Assembly (NCBI GenBank): GCA_034926415.1 | Contig: JAYFRC010000100.1 | Coordinates: 1-10,270 of the forward strand | Direction of reading: 5' to 3' | Source of the DNA: JAYFRC01 sp034926415 | Lineage (GTDB): Bacteria > Bacillota > Clostridia > Oscillospirales > Oscillospiraceae | DNA length: 10,270 nucleotides | Part shown: piece by piece, positions 1 to 5,395 of the stretch | Position numbering within the stretch: position 1 is the first letter of the stretch | Layout: every line of letters starts with the position of its first letter | The notes under the pieces: model-generated | What the model was told of the DNA's origin: nothing | Seen by the model: only the letters and a program-made list of their open reading frames with translations | The model's database searches: none | Program-made: the position numbers and the translations under genes

Positions 1-101
1 GCCTTCTGCAGTATCGTGATAAGGCTGCCCGGTACCTTTGCGTAATCTTTCAGTACCGGTTCCAACAACCCGAGATCGCTTGCCTGCATTTTTTCGCTCA
101 T
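1..101 (-). CDS. NuoE/HndA-like [2Fe-2S] subunit, 5' end only
   Basis: Only the first 33 codons are in the window; the gene continues past the left edge. The N-terminus reads MSEKMQASDLGLLEPVLKDY, then AKVPGSLITILQKA. This resembles the start of the 24-kDa NuoE / HndA / HydC family, thioredoxin-like subunits that bind a [2Fe-2S] cluster and pass electrons between NAD(P)H and hydrogenase or complex I-like modules in the cytoplasm. The family usually opens with a helix ending in a 'G-x-L-I-x-x-L-Q-x-A' motif, which is seen here. The cluster cysteines lie outside the window, so identity rests on this N-terminal match. The start is supported by a purine-rich ribosome site (AGGAAGTGGAAAGA) just upstream and by a consensus promoter at 163-190. 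In Clostridia such genes usually head an operon for a bifurcating hydrogenase; that is inference here. Confidence 0.7.
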   Translation of the reverse strand, partial: MSEKMQASDLGLLEPVLKDYAKVPGSLITILQK

Positions 102-162
102 TCTTTCCACTTCCTAAAAATTTTATGTGCTGCATGTACGCAGCAAACCATTTACAATACTA

Positions 163-190
163 ATTATAGAGCATACGACATTTTTTTCAA
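163..190 (-). promoter_or_regulatory. Sigma-A-type promoter of the NuoE-like gene
   Basis: Read on the minus strand, a -35 hexamer TTGAAA (185-190) is separated by 16 bases from a perfect -10 hexamer TATAAT (163-168). Transcription would start near 156, leaving a leader of about 55 bases before the start codon at 101. The leader contains a 6-bp inverted repeat (128-133 with 140-145, TGCTGC/GCAGCA) that could be an operator or a small hairpin. Confidence 0.75.
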
Positions 191-260
191 CTCAATATTT
201 TTAATTACATTGTTAATAACCCCCATAACTTCCGAAATATGCTGCCTTATAAGCAAACAA

Positions 261-294
261 GCCCCCTCGCGCCGGCATTTGGGCGCGAGGGGGC
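261..294 (-). terminator. Probable intrinsic terminator of greA
   Basis: A perfect 13-bp stem (261-273 with 282-294, GCCCCCTCGCGCC) closes an 8-base loop. On the minus strand it is followed by TTGTTTGCTT, a moderate U-rich tract, so it suits termination of greA, whose stop is at 404. It sits about 110 bases downstream of that stop. Two smaller inverted repeats (304-320 and 331-344) lie between, so the element may also be part of a dispersed hairpin-rich repeat. Confidence 0.6.
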
Positions 295-303
295 GCGTGC
301 TTT

Positions 304-344
304 GCCCGCTAAAGGAGGGCGTGGCCGAAACTCCGGTGCCGGAG
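304..344. repeat. Two short GC-rich inverted repeats next to the greA terminator
   Basis: GCCC (304-307) pairs with GGGC (317-320), and CTCCGG (331-336) with CCGGAG (339-344). With the 13-bp stem at 261-294 this makes three consecutive GC-rich inverted repeats within 84 bases of non-coding DNA. I see no credible gene between 101 and 404. The cluster could be a dispersed palindromic repeat, but a single copy cannot show that. Confidence 0.4.
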
Positions 345-403
345 GCGCAGGCTTAATGCTCATGGCGAACATCTGTTTGAAAAACTCTTTCTGGACTATG
401 CGT

Positions 404-907
404 TCAGTAGCTGCTTATGTCGAGGCTTTCGTCGTCCGTTCCCTTTTCGATAGACTTTATCACTACATAGTACTCTATCTCGGGGTTGACTTTTATCAGC
501 ACGCGGTCGCCGGCCTTGCGCCCCATAAGCGCCTTGCCGACAGGGGATTCCTTGCTTATAAGACCTTTGAGCGCGTCCTGGCGCAGAGTCGTCACGAGTC
601 GTATCTTCTGTTCTTTTCCGAGTTTTTCGTTGAACAGCACGAGTGTGTCGAAAAGCCCGGCTGCGTCGGCGCCAGAGGCTGAGGAAATGACCTTGGCGGT
701 CTTTATCATGCGTTCGAGATAGCGTATGCGGCTGTCGTTGCGGTTTTTGTCGCTCTTGGCGCATTTGTACTCATAGTTTTCGCTCAGGTCGCCGAAAGCG
801 CGCGCGGCCTGCACATCCTCGATTAGCTTGGGACGCAGCTCCGTTATGCGGTACTCCATCTCCTCGCGCATCTTTTTTATATCGATTTCGGTAAGCTCGT
901 CATACAT
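404..907 (-). CDS. greA: GreA/GreB-family transcription elongation factor
   Basis: 167 residues, close to the usual ~158 of GreA. Gre factors insert a coiled coil into the RNA polymerase secondary channel and stimulate cleavage of backtracked RNA. The N-terminal coiled coil (about residues 5-75) carries GDLSENYEY (39-47), with the acidic tip residues D40 and E43. The C-terminal FKBP-like domain has SPVGKALMGRKAGD, the family's signature. Tyr45 stands where GreA usually has Ala (SENAEY). The reading frame stays open to 985, but I chose the start at 907 because AGGTGG (about 915-920) lies just upstream and a good promoter at 933-961 would put the transcript start near 926. The gene appears monocistronic, diverging from sigK. 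A second GreA elsewhere in the genome is possible, so 'GreA family' is safer than the exact paralogue. Confidence 0.9.
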   Translation of the reverse strand: MYDELTEIDIKKMREEMEYRITELRPKLIEDVQAARAFGDLSENYEYKCAKSDKNRNDSRIRYLERMIKTAKVISSASGADAAGLFDTLVLFNEKLGKEQKIRLVTTLRQDALKGLISKESPVGKALMGRKAGDRVLIKVNPEIEYYVVIKSIEKGTDDESLDISSY

Positions 908-932
908 GAAATCACCACCTGTTCTCTGAAAA

Positions 933-961
933 ATAATACCATCGCGGCAGCGGAAAGACAA
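933..961 (-). promoter_or_regulatory. Promoter of greA
   Basis: On the minus strand, TTGTCT (956-961) and TATTAT (933-938) are separated by exactly 17 bases. The predicted transcript start near 926 leaves a short leader to the ATG at 907, which excludes the longer in-frame start at 985. Confidence 0.65.
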
Positions 962-988
962 GGGACTTTGGCGCGTCCGAAGCATAAC

Positions 989-1016
989 TTGGCCGAATGA
1001 CCTAAATACCTATGAT
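989..1016 (+). promoter_or_regulatory. Possible promoter of the sigK leader or a short RNA
   Basis: TTGGCC (989-994), 16 bases, then TATGAT (1011-1016). Transcription would start near 1023 and almost at once enter the hairpin and U-tract at 1038-1087. The -35 is weak, so this is tentative. Confidence 0.35.
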
Positions 1017-1037
1017 AACATTAATATTATAAATACT

Positions 1038-1087
1038 GCGGACGTATGCCGGAAACGGCATCACAGCGCACGTCCGCTTATTTTTTG
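1038..1087 (+). terminator. Nested hairpin with U-tract upstream of sigK (terminator or attenuator)
   Basis: An outer 8-bp stem, GCGGACGT (1038-1045) with ACGTCCGC (1070-1077), encloses an inner 5-bp hairpin, TGCCG (1047-1051) with CGGCA (1056-1060), capped by a GAAA tetraloop. TTATTTTTTG follows directly on the plus strand, as in an intrinsic terminator. No plus-strand gene lies upstream in the window, so it either ends a short transcript or attenuates the sigK leader. The 985-1166 interval holds no gene. Confidence 0.55.
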
Positions 1088-1166
1088 TGTATAAACATTG
1101 CCGCCGGGGAGTAATAAGGACTTCCCGCCGAGTCATAGGAATCGTGTATGAGAGGAGGCGCAGCCT

Positions 1167-1862
1167 ATGATTTCAGCGGCGCTTTTGCTGCTGACGAACA
1201 GTCTTATGCTGACGCTGCGGATGTCAGGTACAGCGGGTACGTTCCCAAAGCCGCTGTCCGCGGCAGAGGAGAAAAAATATCTCGAGCTGTGCGCGGCAGG
1301 AGACTTGGACGCGCGAGAGGTGCTTATAGAGCGGAACCTTAGACTGGTGGCGCACATTATCAAAAAATACTACACAAAAACGAGAGACAGGGAAGACCTG
1401 ATATCGATAGGAACAATAGGACTTATAAAGGGCATATCCAGTTACCGCGCGGACAGAGGCGTAAGGCTCGCGACCTACGCGGCGAGGTGCATAGAAAATG
1501 AAATACTGATGTATTTTAGAAGCCAGAAAAAGACGGCGGGCGAGGTGAGCCTTTCCGAATCCATCGAAACCGACAAGGACGGAAACTCGCTGTCTCTGAT
1601 GGACGTAGTAAGCGTGGACGACACGATGCTCGACGACCTATCGTCGCGCGAGCTTCAGGCGCAGCTTAGAAAAGCGATAAGCGACACGCTGACGCCGCGC
1701 GAGGCGGAGATAATAGGGAAGCGCTACGGCATAGGGTATTCCGTGCCGAAGACGCAGCGCGAAATAGCGGAGGAGCTTGGCATCTCGCGCTCCTATGTAT
1801 CGCGCATTGAGAAAAAGGCGCTTGAAAAGCTCGAGGAGGCTATGCGCGGAAGCGAGAGCTGA
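1167..1862 (+). CDS. sigK: RNA polymerase sigma-K factor, late mother-cell sporulation
   Basis: 231 residues, full length for SigK, which directs late mother-cell genes (coat, cortex, mother-cell lysis). Residues 1-21 are a hydrophobic leader resembling the pro-sequence removed by SpoIVFB in Bacillus. Region 2 (about 40-120) carries NLRLVAHIIKKYY, EDLISIGTIGLIKGI and ATYAARCIENEILMY, all near-diagnostic for SigK/SigE. Region 4 (about 167-225) has TQREIAEELGISRSYVSRIE as its helix-turn-helix. AGGAGG at 1153-1158 sits 8 bases before the ATG. The gene is uninterrupted: no skin element splits it. Upstream, AATA (1113-1116) and CATA (1134-1137), 17 bases apart, loosely recall a sigma-E promoter, the expected activator, but the -10 extension is poor. 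Orthology to SigK rather than SigE is favoured by the leader and by close similarity through region 2. Confidence 0.93.
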   Translation: MISAALLLLTNSLMLTLRMSGTAGTFPKPLSAAEEKKYLELCAAGDLDAREVLIERNLRLVAHIIKKYYTKTRDREDLISIGTIGLIKGISSYRADRGVRLATYAARCIENEILMYFRSQKKTAGEVSLSESIETDKDGNSLSLMDVVSVDDTMLDDLSSRELQAQLRKAISDTLTPREAEIIGKRYGIGYSVPKTQREIAEELGISRSYVSRIEKKALEKLEEAMRGSES

Positions 1863-1872
1863 GAGAGCGTTA

Positions 1873-1901
1873 TTGTGCGATGAAAAGAGATGTGCTAAAA
1901 T
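1873..1901 (+). promoter_or_regulatory. Likely promoter of the larA-family gene
   Basis: TTGTGC (1873-1878), 17 bases, then TAAAAT (1896-1901), preceded by TG at 1893-1894 as an extended -10. The predicted start near 1908 lies downstream of an in-frame ATG at 1880, which therefore is unlikely to be the initiator. This would uncouple the racemase from sigK although only 71 bases separate them. Confidence 0.5.
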
Positions 1902-1933
1902 ATACTGCATATACGAAAAAAGCGGGTGCGGAC

Positions 1934-3184
1934 ATGAAGATAGAATTCGGATACGACAACAGGATGGAGACCGTAGAGGCGCCGGACGCGAATGTCATAG
2001 GCATACTCGAGCCGAATGAATTGAAGCTGCCGGAGATGAGCGAGGACGAGATGGTGCGATTGGCTATAGCTTCGCCGATAGGCTCGCCGAGGCTTAAGGA
2101 TATTGTCAGACGCGGCGAGAAGATAGTCATCGTCACGTCGGACATCTCGCGCCCGATGCCGACGTGGAAGGTCATGCCCGCGCTGCTCGACGAGCTTTAC
2201 GCCGCCGGCTGCGAGGCGGGGGACATAACGCTCGTGTTTGCGCGCGGAGTGCACCGCGCCCAGACCGACGCGGAGCGTGAGCACCTTGCGGGAGAGCGCG
2301 CTTACCGCGAGATACGCTGCATCGACAGCGATCCGGACGACGTGGAGTTCATCGGCACGACTTCCTCCGGAACGCCGGTCGAGATAATGCGCGCAGTGGT
2401 CGAGGCCGACAGACGTATATGCCTTGGCAACATAGAGTTTCATTATTTTGCGGGATACAGCGGCGGCTACAAGGCCATAATGCCCGGCGTTTCGACACGC
2501 GCCGCGATACAAATGAACCACCGCCACATGGTCGAGAGCGAGGCGTACGCGGGACACCTCGAAGGTAATCCCGTGCGCGATGACATCGAGGAGGCCGGCC
2601 GCATGGTCGGGGTCGATTTCATTTTGAACGTCGTGCTGGACGCGCACAAGAACATCATACGCGCGGTCGCGGGCGACGTTGTGAAGGCCCACCGCGAGGG
2701 CTGTGAATTTCTCGCGGGACTGTATCTCAAAAAAATAGATTCCCGCGCAGACATAGTGCTCGTGTCGCAGGGCGGCGCGCCGAAGGACGCGAATCTCTAC
2801 CAGACGCAGAAGGCGCTCGACAATGCCAAGCACGCGGTCAGGGACGGAGGGATAATAATCCTCATCGGCTGCTGCAAGGAGGGCTACGGAGAAAAAACGT
2901 TCGAGACGTGGTTCCGCGAGGCGAATATGCCGAAGGACATCATCGACAGGCTCAACGCGAAGTTCATGCTCGGAGGGCACAAGGCCGCGGCGATAGCGCT
3001 CGTTGAGCAGCACGCGAGCATATATCTCGTCTCCGACTGGAGCGAGGAGGAGACGCAAAAGGTGTTCATGAAAAAGTTTGCAAGCGCGCAGAGCGCGCTC
3101 GACGCGGCGCTTTCAACGCTTGGAAGGGACGCTACTATAATCGCCATGCCGTACGGCGGTTCCACGCTTCCCAAGGTGAAATAA
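1934..3184 (+). CDS. LarA-family nickel-dependent 2-hydroxyacid racemase/epimerase
   Basis: 416 residues, similar to lactate racemase LarA (~424), a cytoplasmic enzyme that uses a nickel-pincer nucleotide bound to lysine to invert 2-hydroxyacids by hydride transfer. The key residues are all visible with LarA spacing: SDISRP (69-74, Arg73), GVHRAQT (His107), FHYFAGYSGGYK (His170, Lys180 as cofactor lysine), NHRH (His196) and YQTQK (Gln290, Lys293). Where Lactiplantibacillus LarA has a substrate-pocket Trp, this protein appears to have His349 in GGHK, so the substrate may not be lactate; many LarA homologues act on other hydroxyacids. No larB, larC or larE for cofactor synthesis is present in the window. 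I chose the ATG at 1934, not 1880, because family similarity begins there and a promoter overlaps the earlier start; the ribosome site is weak (GGGTG). It is followed by a terminator at 3250. Confidence 0.88.
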   Translation: MKIEFGYDNRMETVEAPDANVIGILEPNELKLPEMSEDEMVRLAIASPIGSPRLKDIVRRGEKIVIVTSDISRPMPTWKVMPALLDELYAAGCEAGDITLVFARGVHRAQTDAEREHLAGERAYREIRCIDSDPDDVEFIGTTSSGTPVEIMRAVVEADRRICLGNIEFHYFAGYSGGYKAIMPGVSTRAAIQMNHRHMVESEAYAGHLEGNPVRDDIEEAGRMVGVDFILNVVLDAHKNIIRAVAGDVVKAHREGCEFLAGLYLKKIDSRADIVLVSQGGAPKDANLYQTQKALDNAKHAVRDGGIIILIGCCKEGYGEKTFETWFREANMPKDIIDRLNAKFMLGGHKAAAIALVEQHASIYLVSDWSEEETQKVFMKKFASAQSALDAALSTLGRDATIIAMPYGGSTLPKVK

Positions 3185-3249
3185 ACACGCGGCAAGCGAA
3201 AAGCCGATGCGGAAACTTATATATTAAAATAAGACTATAGATATGTGTT

Positions 3250-3299
3250 ATAAAACGCTTAAAAGCCGCATGGATCGACTCTTAAGCGTTTTATTTTTT
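3250..3299. terminator. Bidirectional terminator between the racemase and dinB
   Basis: A perfect 13-bp stem (3250-3262 with 3282-3294, core AAAACGCTTAA) encloses a 19-base loop, and TTTTT follows on the plus strand. It ends the racemase transcript. The dinB stop codon (3291-3293) lies inside the right arm, so the same hairpin can end dinB, with TATAACAC as a weaker tail. Confidence 0.75.
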
Positions 3300-4520
3300 G
3301 TTCTTTGCAATATCAGGCTCCGTAATGAGGTCGTCCTTGACCGCCGCGCCGTAGGCTATCGCTCCGCGCCCGAATCTGCCGCGTATGCCGTCCATGGCCT
3401 TTTCGATGCTTTCGGCTTTTTCGCGCGATTTGCCGCTCTGCTCCGACAGCAGGTCAAGCTGCTCCGAGAGCTCATCCGCGCTTACGGGAGACAGAGCCGT
3501 CACCGTCAGCATTCGTATCGGGTTCGATATTTTCCAGGAATTGTCAATTATCTCCATAGACGCGTCCATTATCTCGACCGCGAGATGGGTTCCGCGCTGA
3601 AGCTGCTTTTGCCGCGTTATCGTTTTGAACGACGGGTCGCGTATCGTGACCTGTATCCCGGTCGCGTAGAGCCCATGGCGCCGCAGCCGCACGGCGACCA
3701 TATCCGACAGTATGGCAATGCCGGTTTTTATCTCGTCGCGCGTGACGAGGTCGCGCGGAAACGTCGTGCCGTTGCCGACGGATTTTATATCCTCGCGCTC
3801 GTCGAATCTGAGCACGGGCGAGTTTTCAAGGCCGTTGGAGTACTCGTAAAGCCGTATTCCGGGCTTGCCGAACATATCGGTCAGCAGCTCTTTTTTACAC
3901 GCGGCGAGCTGGCCGATGGTATCGATGCCGTATTTGTGCAGCACGTCGGACGAGTTTTTACCGACAAAAAGCAGCGAGGAAACGGGAAGCGGGAAGACTA
4001 TGCCGCGCCAGTTTTCGGGGGAGATGATCGTCGTCGCGTCGGGCTTTTTATAGTCGCTGCCGAGCTTTGCAAATATCTTATTAAACGACACGCCGACGGA
4101 AGCGGTCAGCCCGAGCTCTTTGCGCAGGGCGGCGCGTATCTCGTCAGCGATATGCTCGCCGTTGCCGAAAAGGTGGATGGTGCCGGTCACGTCGAGCCAG
4201 CTTTCGTCGATGCTGAACGGCTCGACGAGGTCGGTGTAGCGCTCATAGATTTTGTTTATCTCCACGCTGTATTCGCGGTATTTTTCGTGGTGCGGCGGGA
4301 GCAGCACAAGGTCGGGGCATTTCTTTTTCGCCTGCCAGATTGTCTCGGCGGTCTTTATGCCGTACTTTTTGGCAGGCTCGTTTTTCGCGAGGATTATGCC
4401 GTGCCGCGCCATAGGGTCGCCGCAGACCGCGACGGGGCGTGAGCAGAGCTCAGGAAAGGACAGAAGCTCCACGGACGCGAAGAAACTGTTCATATCACAG
4501 TGAAGTATCGTGCGGTACAT
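3291..4520 (-). CDS. dinB: Y-family DNA polymerase IV (translesion synthesis)
   Basis: 409 residues. Pol IV copies past damaged bases with low fidelity and is usually held on the replication fork by the beta clamp. The palm is visible at the start: HCDMNSFFASVE gives metal ligand D9 and the aromatic steric-gate region 13-14 that excludes ribonucleotides; SIDESWLDVT supplies D105 and E106. RHGIILAKNEPAKKYGI is the fingers motif. The thumb contains ASVGVSFNKIFAKLGSDYKKP, and the little-finger domain follows from about residue 235. QLDLL near 354-358 fits a beta-clamp binding motif, although it lies some 50 residues before the C-terminus. A strong site, GGGGAGGG (4527-4534), precedes the ATG. 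I see no Bacillota LexA box (GAAC-N4-GTTC) upstream; instead a 9-bp palindrome lies at 4547-4568. Confidence 0.95.
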   Translation of the reverse strand: MYRTILHCDMNSFFASVELLSFPELCSRPVAVCGDPMARHGIILAKNEPAKKYGIKTAETIWQAKKKCPDLVLLPPHHEKYREYSVEINKIYERYTDLVEPFSIDESWLDVTGTIHLFGNGEHIADEIRAALRKELGLTASVGVSFNKIFAKLGSDYKKPDATTIISPENWRGIVFPLPVSSLLFVGKNSSDVLHKYGIDTIGQLAACKKELLTDMFGKPGIRLYEYSNGLENSPVLRFDEREDIKSVGNGTTFPRDLVTRDEIKTGIAILSDMVAVRLRRHGLYATGIQVTIRDPSFKTITRQKQLQRGTHLAVEIMDASMEIIDNSWKISNPIRMLTVTALSPVSADELSEQLDLLSEQSGKSREKAESIEKAMDGIRGRFGRGAIAYGAAVKDDLITEPDIAKNKK

Positions 4521-4546
4521 GCGAAACCCTCCCCGTATAATGTATT

Positions 4547-4568
4547 TACGGTGTTGAAAAACACCGTA
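4547..4568. repeat. Perfect 9-bp inverted repeat between dinB and the acetyltransferase
   Basis: TACGGTGTT (4547-4555) pairs with AACACCGTA (4560-4568) around GAAA. It lies 27 bases upstream of the dinB ATG, with a weak dinB -10 (CATTAT, 4537-4542 on the minus strand) next to it. No U-tract follows on either strand, so an operator or an insertion-associated palindrome is likelier than a terminator. Confidence 0.5.
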
Positions 4569-4575
4569 TTAAAAC

Positions 4576-4604
4576 TTGTCATGCTGTGATGGATATGGGA
4601 TAAT
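4576..4604 (+). promoter_or_regulatory. Strong promoter driving the IS110-like/GNAT reading frame
   Basis: TTGTCA (4576-4581), 17 bases, then GATAAT (4599-4604), with TGG at 4596-4598 giving an extended -10. The start near 4611 falls at the foot of a hairpin (4612-4619 ACAGACAG with 4629-4636 CTGTCTGT), followed by GGAGGG at 4652-4657. The block is probably inherited from the insertion sequence. Confidence 0.6.
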
Positions 4605-4611
4605 GAGCGTA

Positions 4612-4636
4612 ACAGACAGAGGGCAGCCCTGTCTGT
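4612..4636 (+). repeat. Leader hairpin upstream of the IS110-like fragment
   Basis: ACAGACAG (4612-4619) pairs with CTGTCTGT (4629-4636); two further G-C pairs close a GCAG loop if A4620 is bulged. It begins right at the predicted transcript start. It could be a remnant of an IS110 structured 5' end or a simple 5'-UTR hairpin; one hairpin is not enough to call a bridge RNA. Confidence 0.5.
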
Positions 4637-4657
4637 GCCGAACATGAACATGGAGGG

Positions 4658-4780
4658 ATGGCTTTGTTTTACTGTGGAAATGACATCGACAAACGAAATC
4701 GCGAAGCGTCGGTCATCGATTCTGAGGGAAAACCACTGCCTGAGCGCGTTACAATCACAAATACCAAAGAAGACTGTGCC
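4658..4780 (+). mobile_element. Relic of an IS110-family transposase N-terminus
   Basis: The first ~41 codons (FYCGNDIDKRNREASVIDSE, then GKPLPERVTITNTKEDC) look like the start of IS110-family DEDD transposases, which commonly read 'YCGIDIAKRxHEASVID...G...TNTKEGC'. The first catalytic Asp is retained (residue 9 of the frame), but Ile to Asn, Ala to Asp and His to Arg changes suggest decay. Similarity stops at the Cys of KEDC, where acetyltransferase sequence begins. Residues 42 onward have no transposase character, and no second IS end or further transposase sequence is seen downstream. This assignment is from remembered family patterns, not a search. Confidence 0.6.
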
Positions 4781-5299
4781 ATGCCAAAGAAAAGCTTTCA
4801 TTCAGAGCATGTCAGAAAGGCAGTGCCTGCGGACTTAACTGAAATAGTTTCTCTTTTCAAAAAAGCCATTCACAGCATGGACGACAAGGGAATTTATCAA
4901 TGGGATGATATATATCCGGATGAGAAAATCCTCAAAAGCGACATCGCCGGCGATACTTTGTATTTATACATAATTGACGAGCAGCCCATTTCTGTTTTCG
5001 TTTTGAACCAGATATGCGATCCTGAGTATTCTGACGGCAACTGGAAATATCCTTTGTCCTCATATGCGGTGGTGCATAGGCTGTGCGTCGATCCTGATTT
5101 TCAACATATGGGAATCGGAACCCGCACCATGTTGCAGGTCGAAAAATTGGCGAAAAGTATGGGAATTGAATCTATCCGCCTTGACGCTTTTTCGTTAAAT
5201 CCATTCGCACTGCGGCTTTATGAAAAGCTCGGGTATGCCCAAACGGGAGTCGTTACCTTCCGAAAAGGGATTTTCTATCTTTTCGAGAAAAAACTCTGA
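4658..5299 (+). CDS. GNAT-family N-acetyltransferase, possibly with an IS110-derived N-terminus
   Basis: 213 codons from the ATG at 4658; the GNAT domain proper covers about residues 50-213. GNAT enzymes transfer acetyl from acetyl-CoA to an amine. VVHRLCVDPDF is beta-4, QHMGIG (149-154) the acetyl-CoA pyrophosphate loop (Q/R-x-x-G-x-G/A), and SLNPFALRLYEKLGY the C-terminal alpha-4/beta-6 motif. GIYQWDDIYP (78-87) marks the subgroup annotated only as GNAT, so the substrate is unknown. Three starts are possible: ATG 4658, directly abutting GGAGGG; TTG 4664, with ideal 6-base spacing; or ATG 4781 (MPKKSFHSE), with a weak AAGAAG site, giving a normal-length 172-residue enzyme. The domain is clearly more AT-rich than its neighbours: 4801-4980 is 40% G+C while a sampled racemase line (2581-2640) is 58%. 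This suggests recent transfer. Confidence 0.8.
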   Translation: MALFYCGNDIDKRNREASVIDSEGKPLPERVTITNTKEDCAMPKKSFHSEHVRKAVPADLTEIVSLFKKAIHSMDDKGIYQWDDIYPDEKILKSDIAGDTLYLYIIDEQPISVFVLNQICDPEYSDGNWKYPLSSYAVVHRLCVDPDFQHMGIGTRTMLQVEKLAKSMGIESIRLDAFSLNPFALRLYEKLGYAQTGVVTFRKGIFYLFEKKL

Positions 5300-5306
5300 T
5301 GCTTTC

Positions 5307-5353
5307 ATTTTATCACAATTATAAAATAAAATCAAACGTTTGTTTGATAAAAT
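5307..5353. repeat. AT-rich nested inverted repeats downstream of the acetyltransferase
   Basis: ATTTTATCA (5307-5315) is complementary to TGATAAAAT (5345-5353), and inside it ATCAAAC (5331-5337) pairs with GTTTGAT (5342-5348). No U-tract follows directly, so it is a poor terminator. It may still end the acetyltransferase transcript or mark the edge of imported DNA. Confidence 0.3.
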
Positions 5354-5386
5354 AGCAAAGAAAAGAGCGCCTTTTCAGGCGCTCTT
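5354..5386 (-). terminator. Intrinsic terminator of ribU
   Basis: AAGAGCGCC (5363-5371) pairs with GGCGCTCTT (5378-5386) around a 6-base loop. On the minus strand the stem is followed by TTTCTTTGC. It begins 10 bases after the ribU stop codon. Confidence 0.75.
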
Positions 5387-5395
5387 AGAGTTTGG

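Noticed and set aside
191..222. Possible Rex operator upstream of the NuoE-like gene
   Set aside because: TTAATTACATTGTTAA has half-sites in the wrong orientation and with mismatches to TTGTTAA-N4-TTAACAA.
239..682. 147-codon plus-strand open frame over the greA terminator
   Set aside because: Starts in the hairpin region and runs antisense to greA; no ribosome site.
1880..1933. Upstream in-frame start for the racemase
   Set aside because: Lies upstream of the predicted transcript start, has no good ribosome site, and adds 18 residues outside the family's conserved start.
1895..3058. 387-codon minus-strand open frame
   Set aside because: Fully antisense to the LarA-family gene; a by-product of GC-rich codons, with no recognisable domain and no ribosome site.
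3243..4442. 399-codon plus-strand open frame
   Set aside because: Antisense to dinB, which has all its catalytic motifs; the frame begins inside the terminator hairpin.
4521..4575. LexA box for dinB
   Set aside because: No GAAC-N4-GTTC motif is present; the palindrome seen has a different sequence.
4490..4801. 103-codon minus-strand open frame between dinB and the acetyltransferase
   Set aside because: Overlaps the dinB start and the opposite IS110/GNAT coding frame, with no family match.
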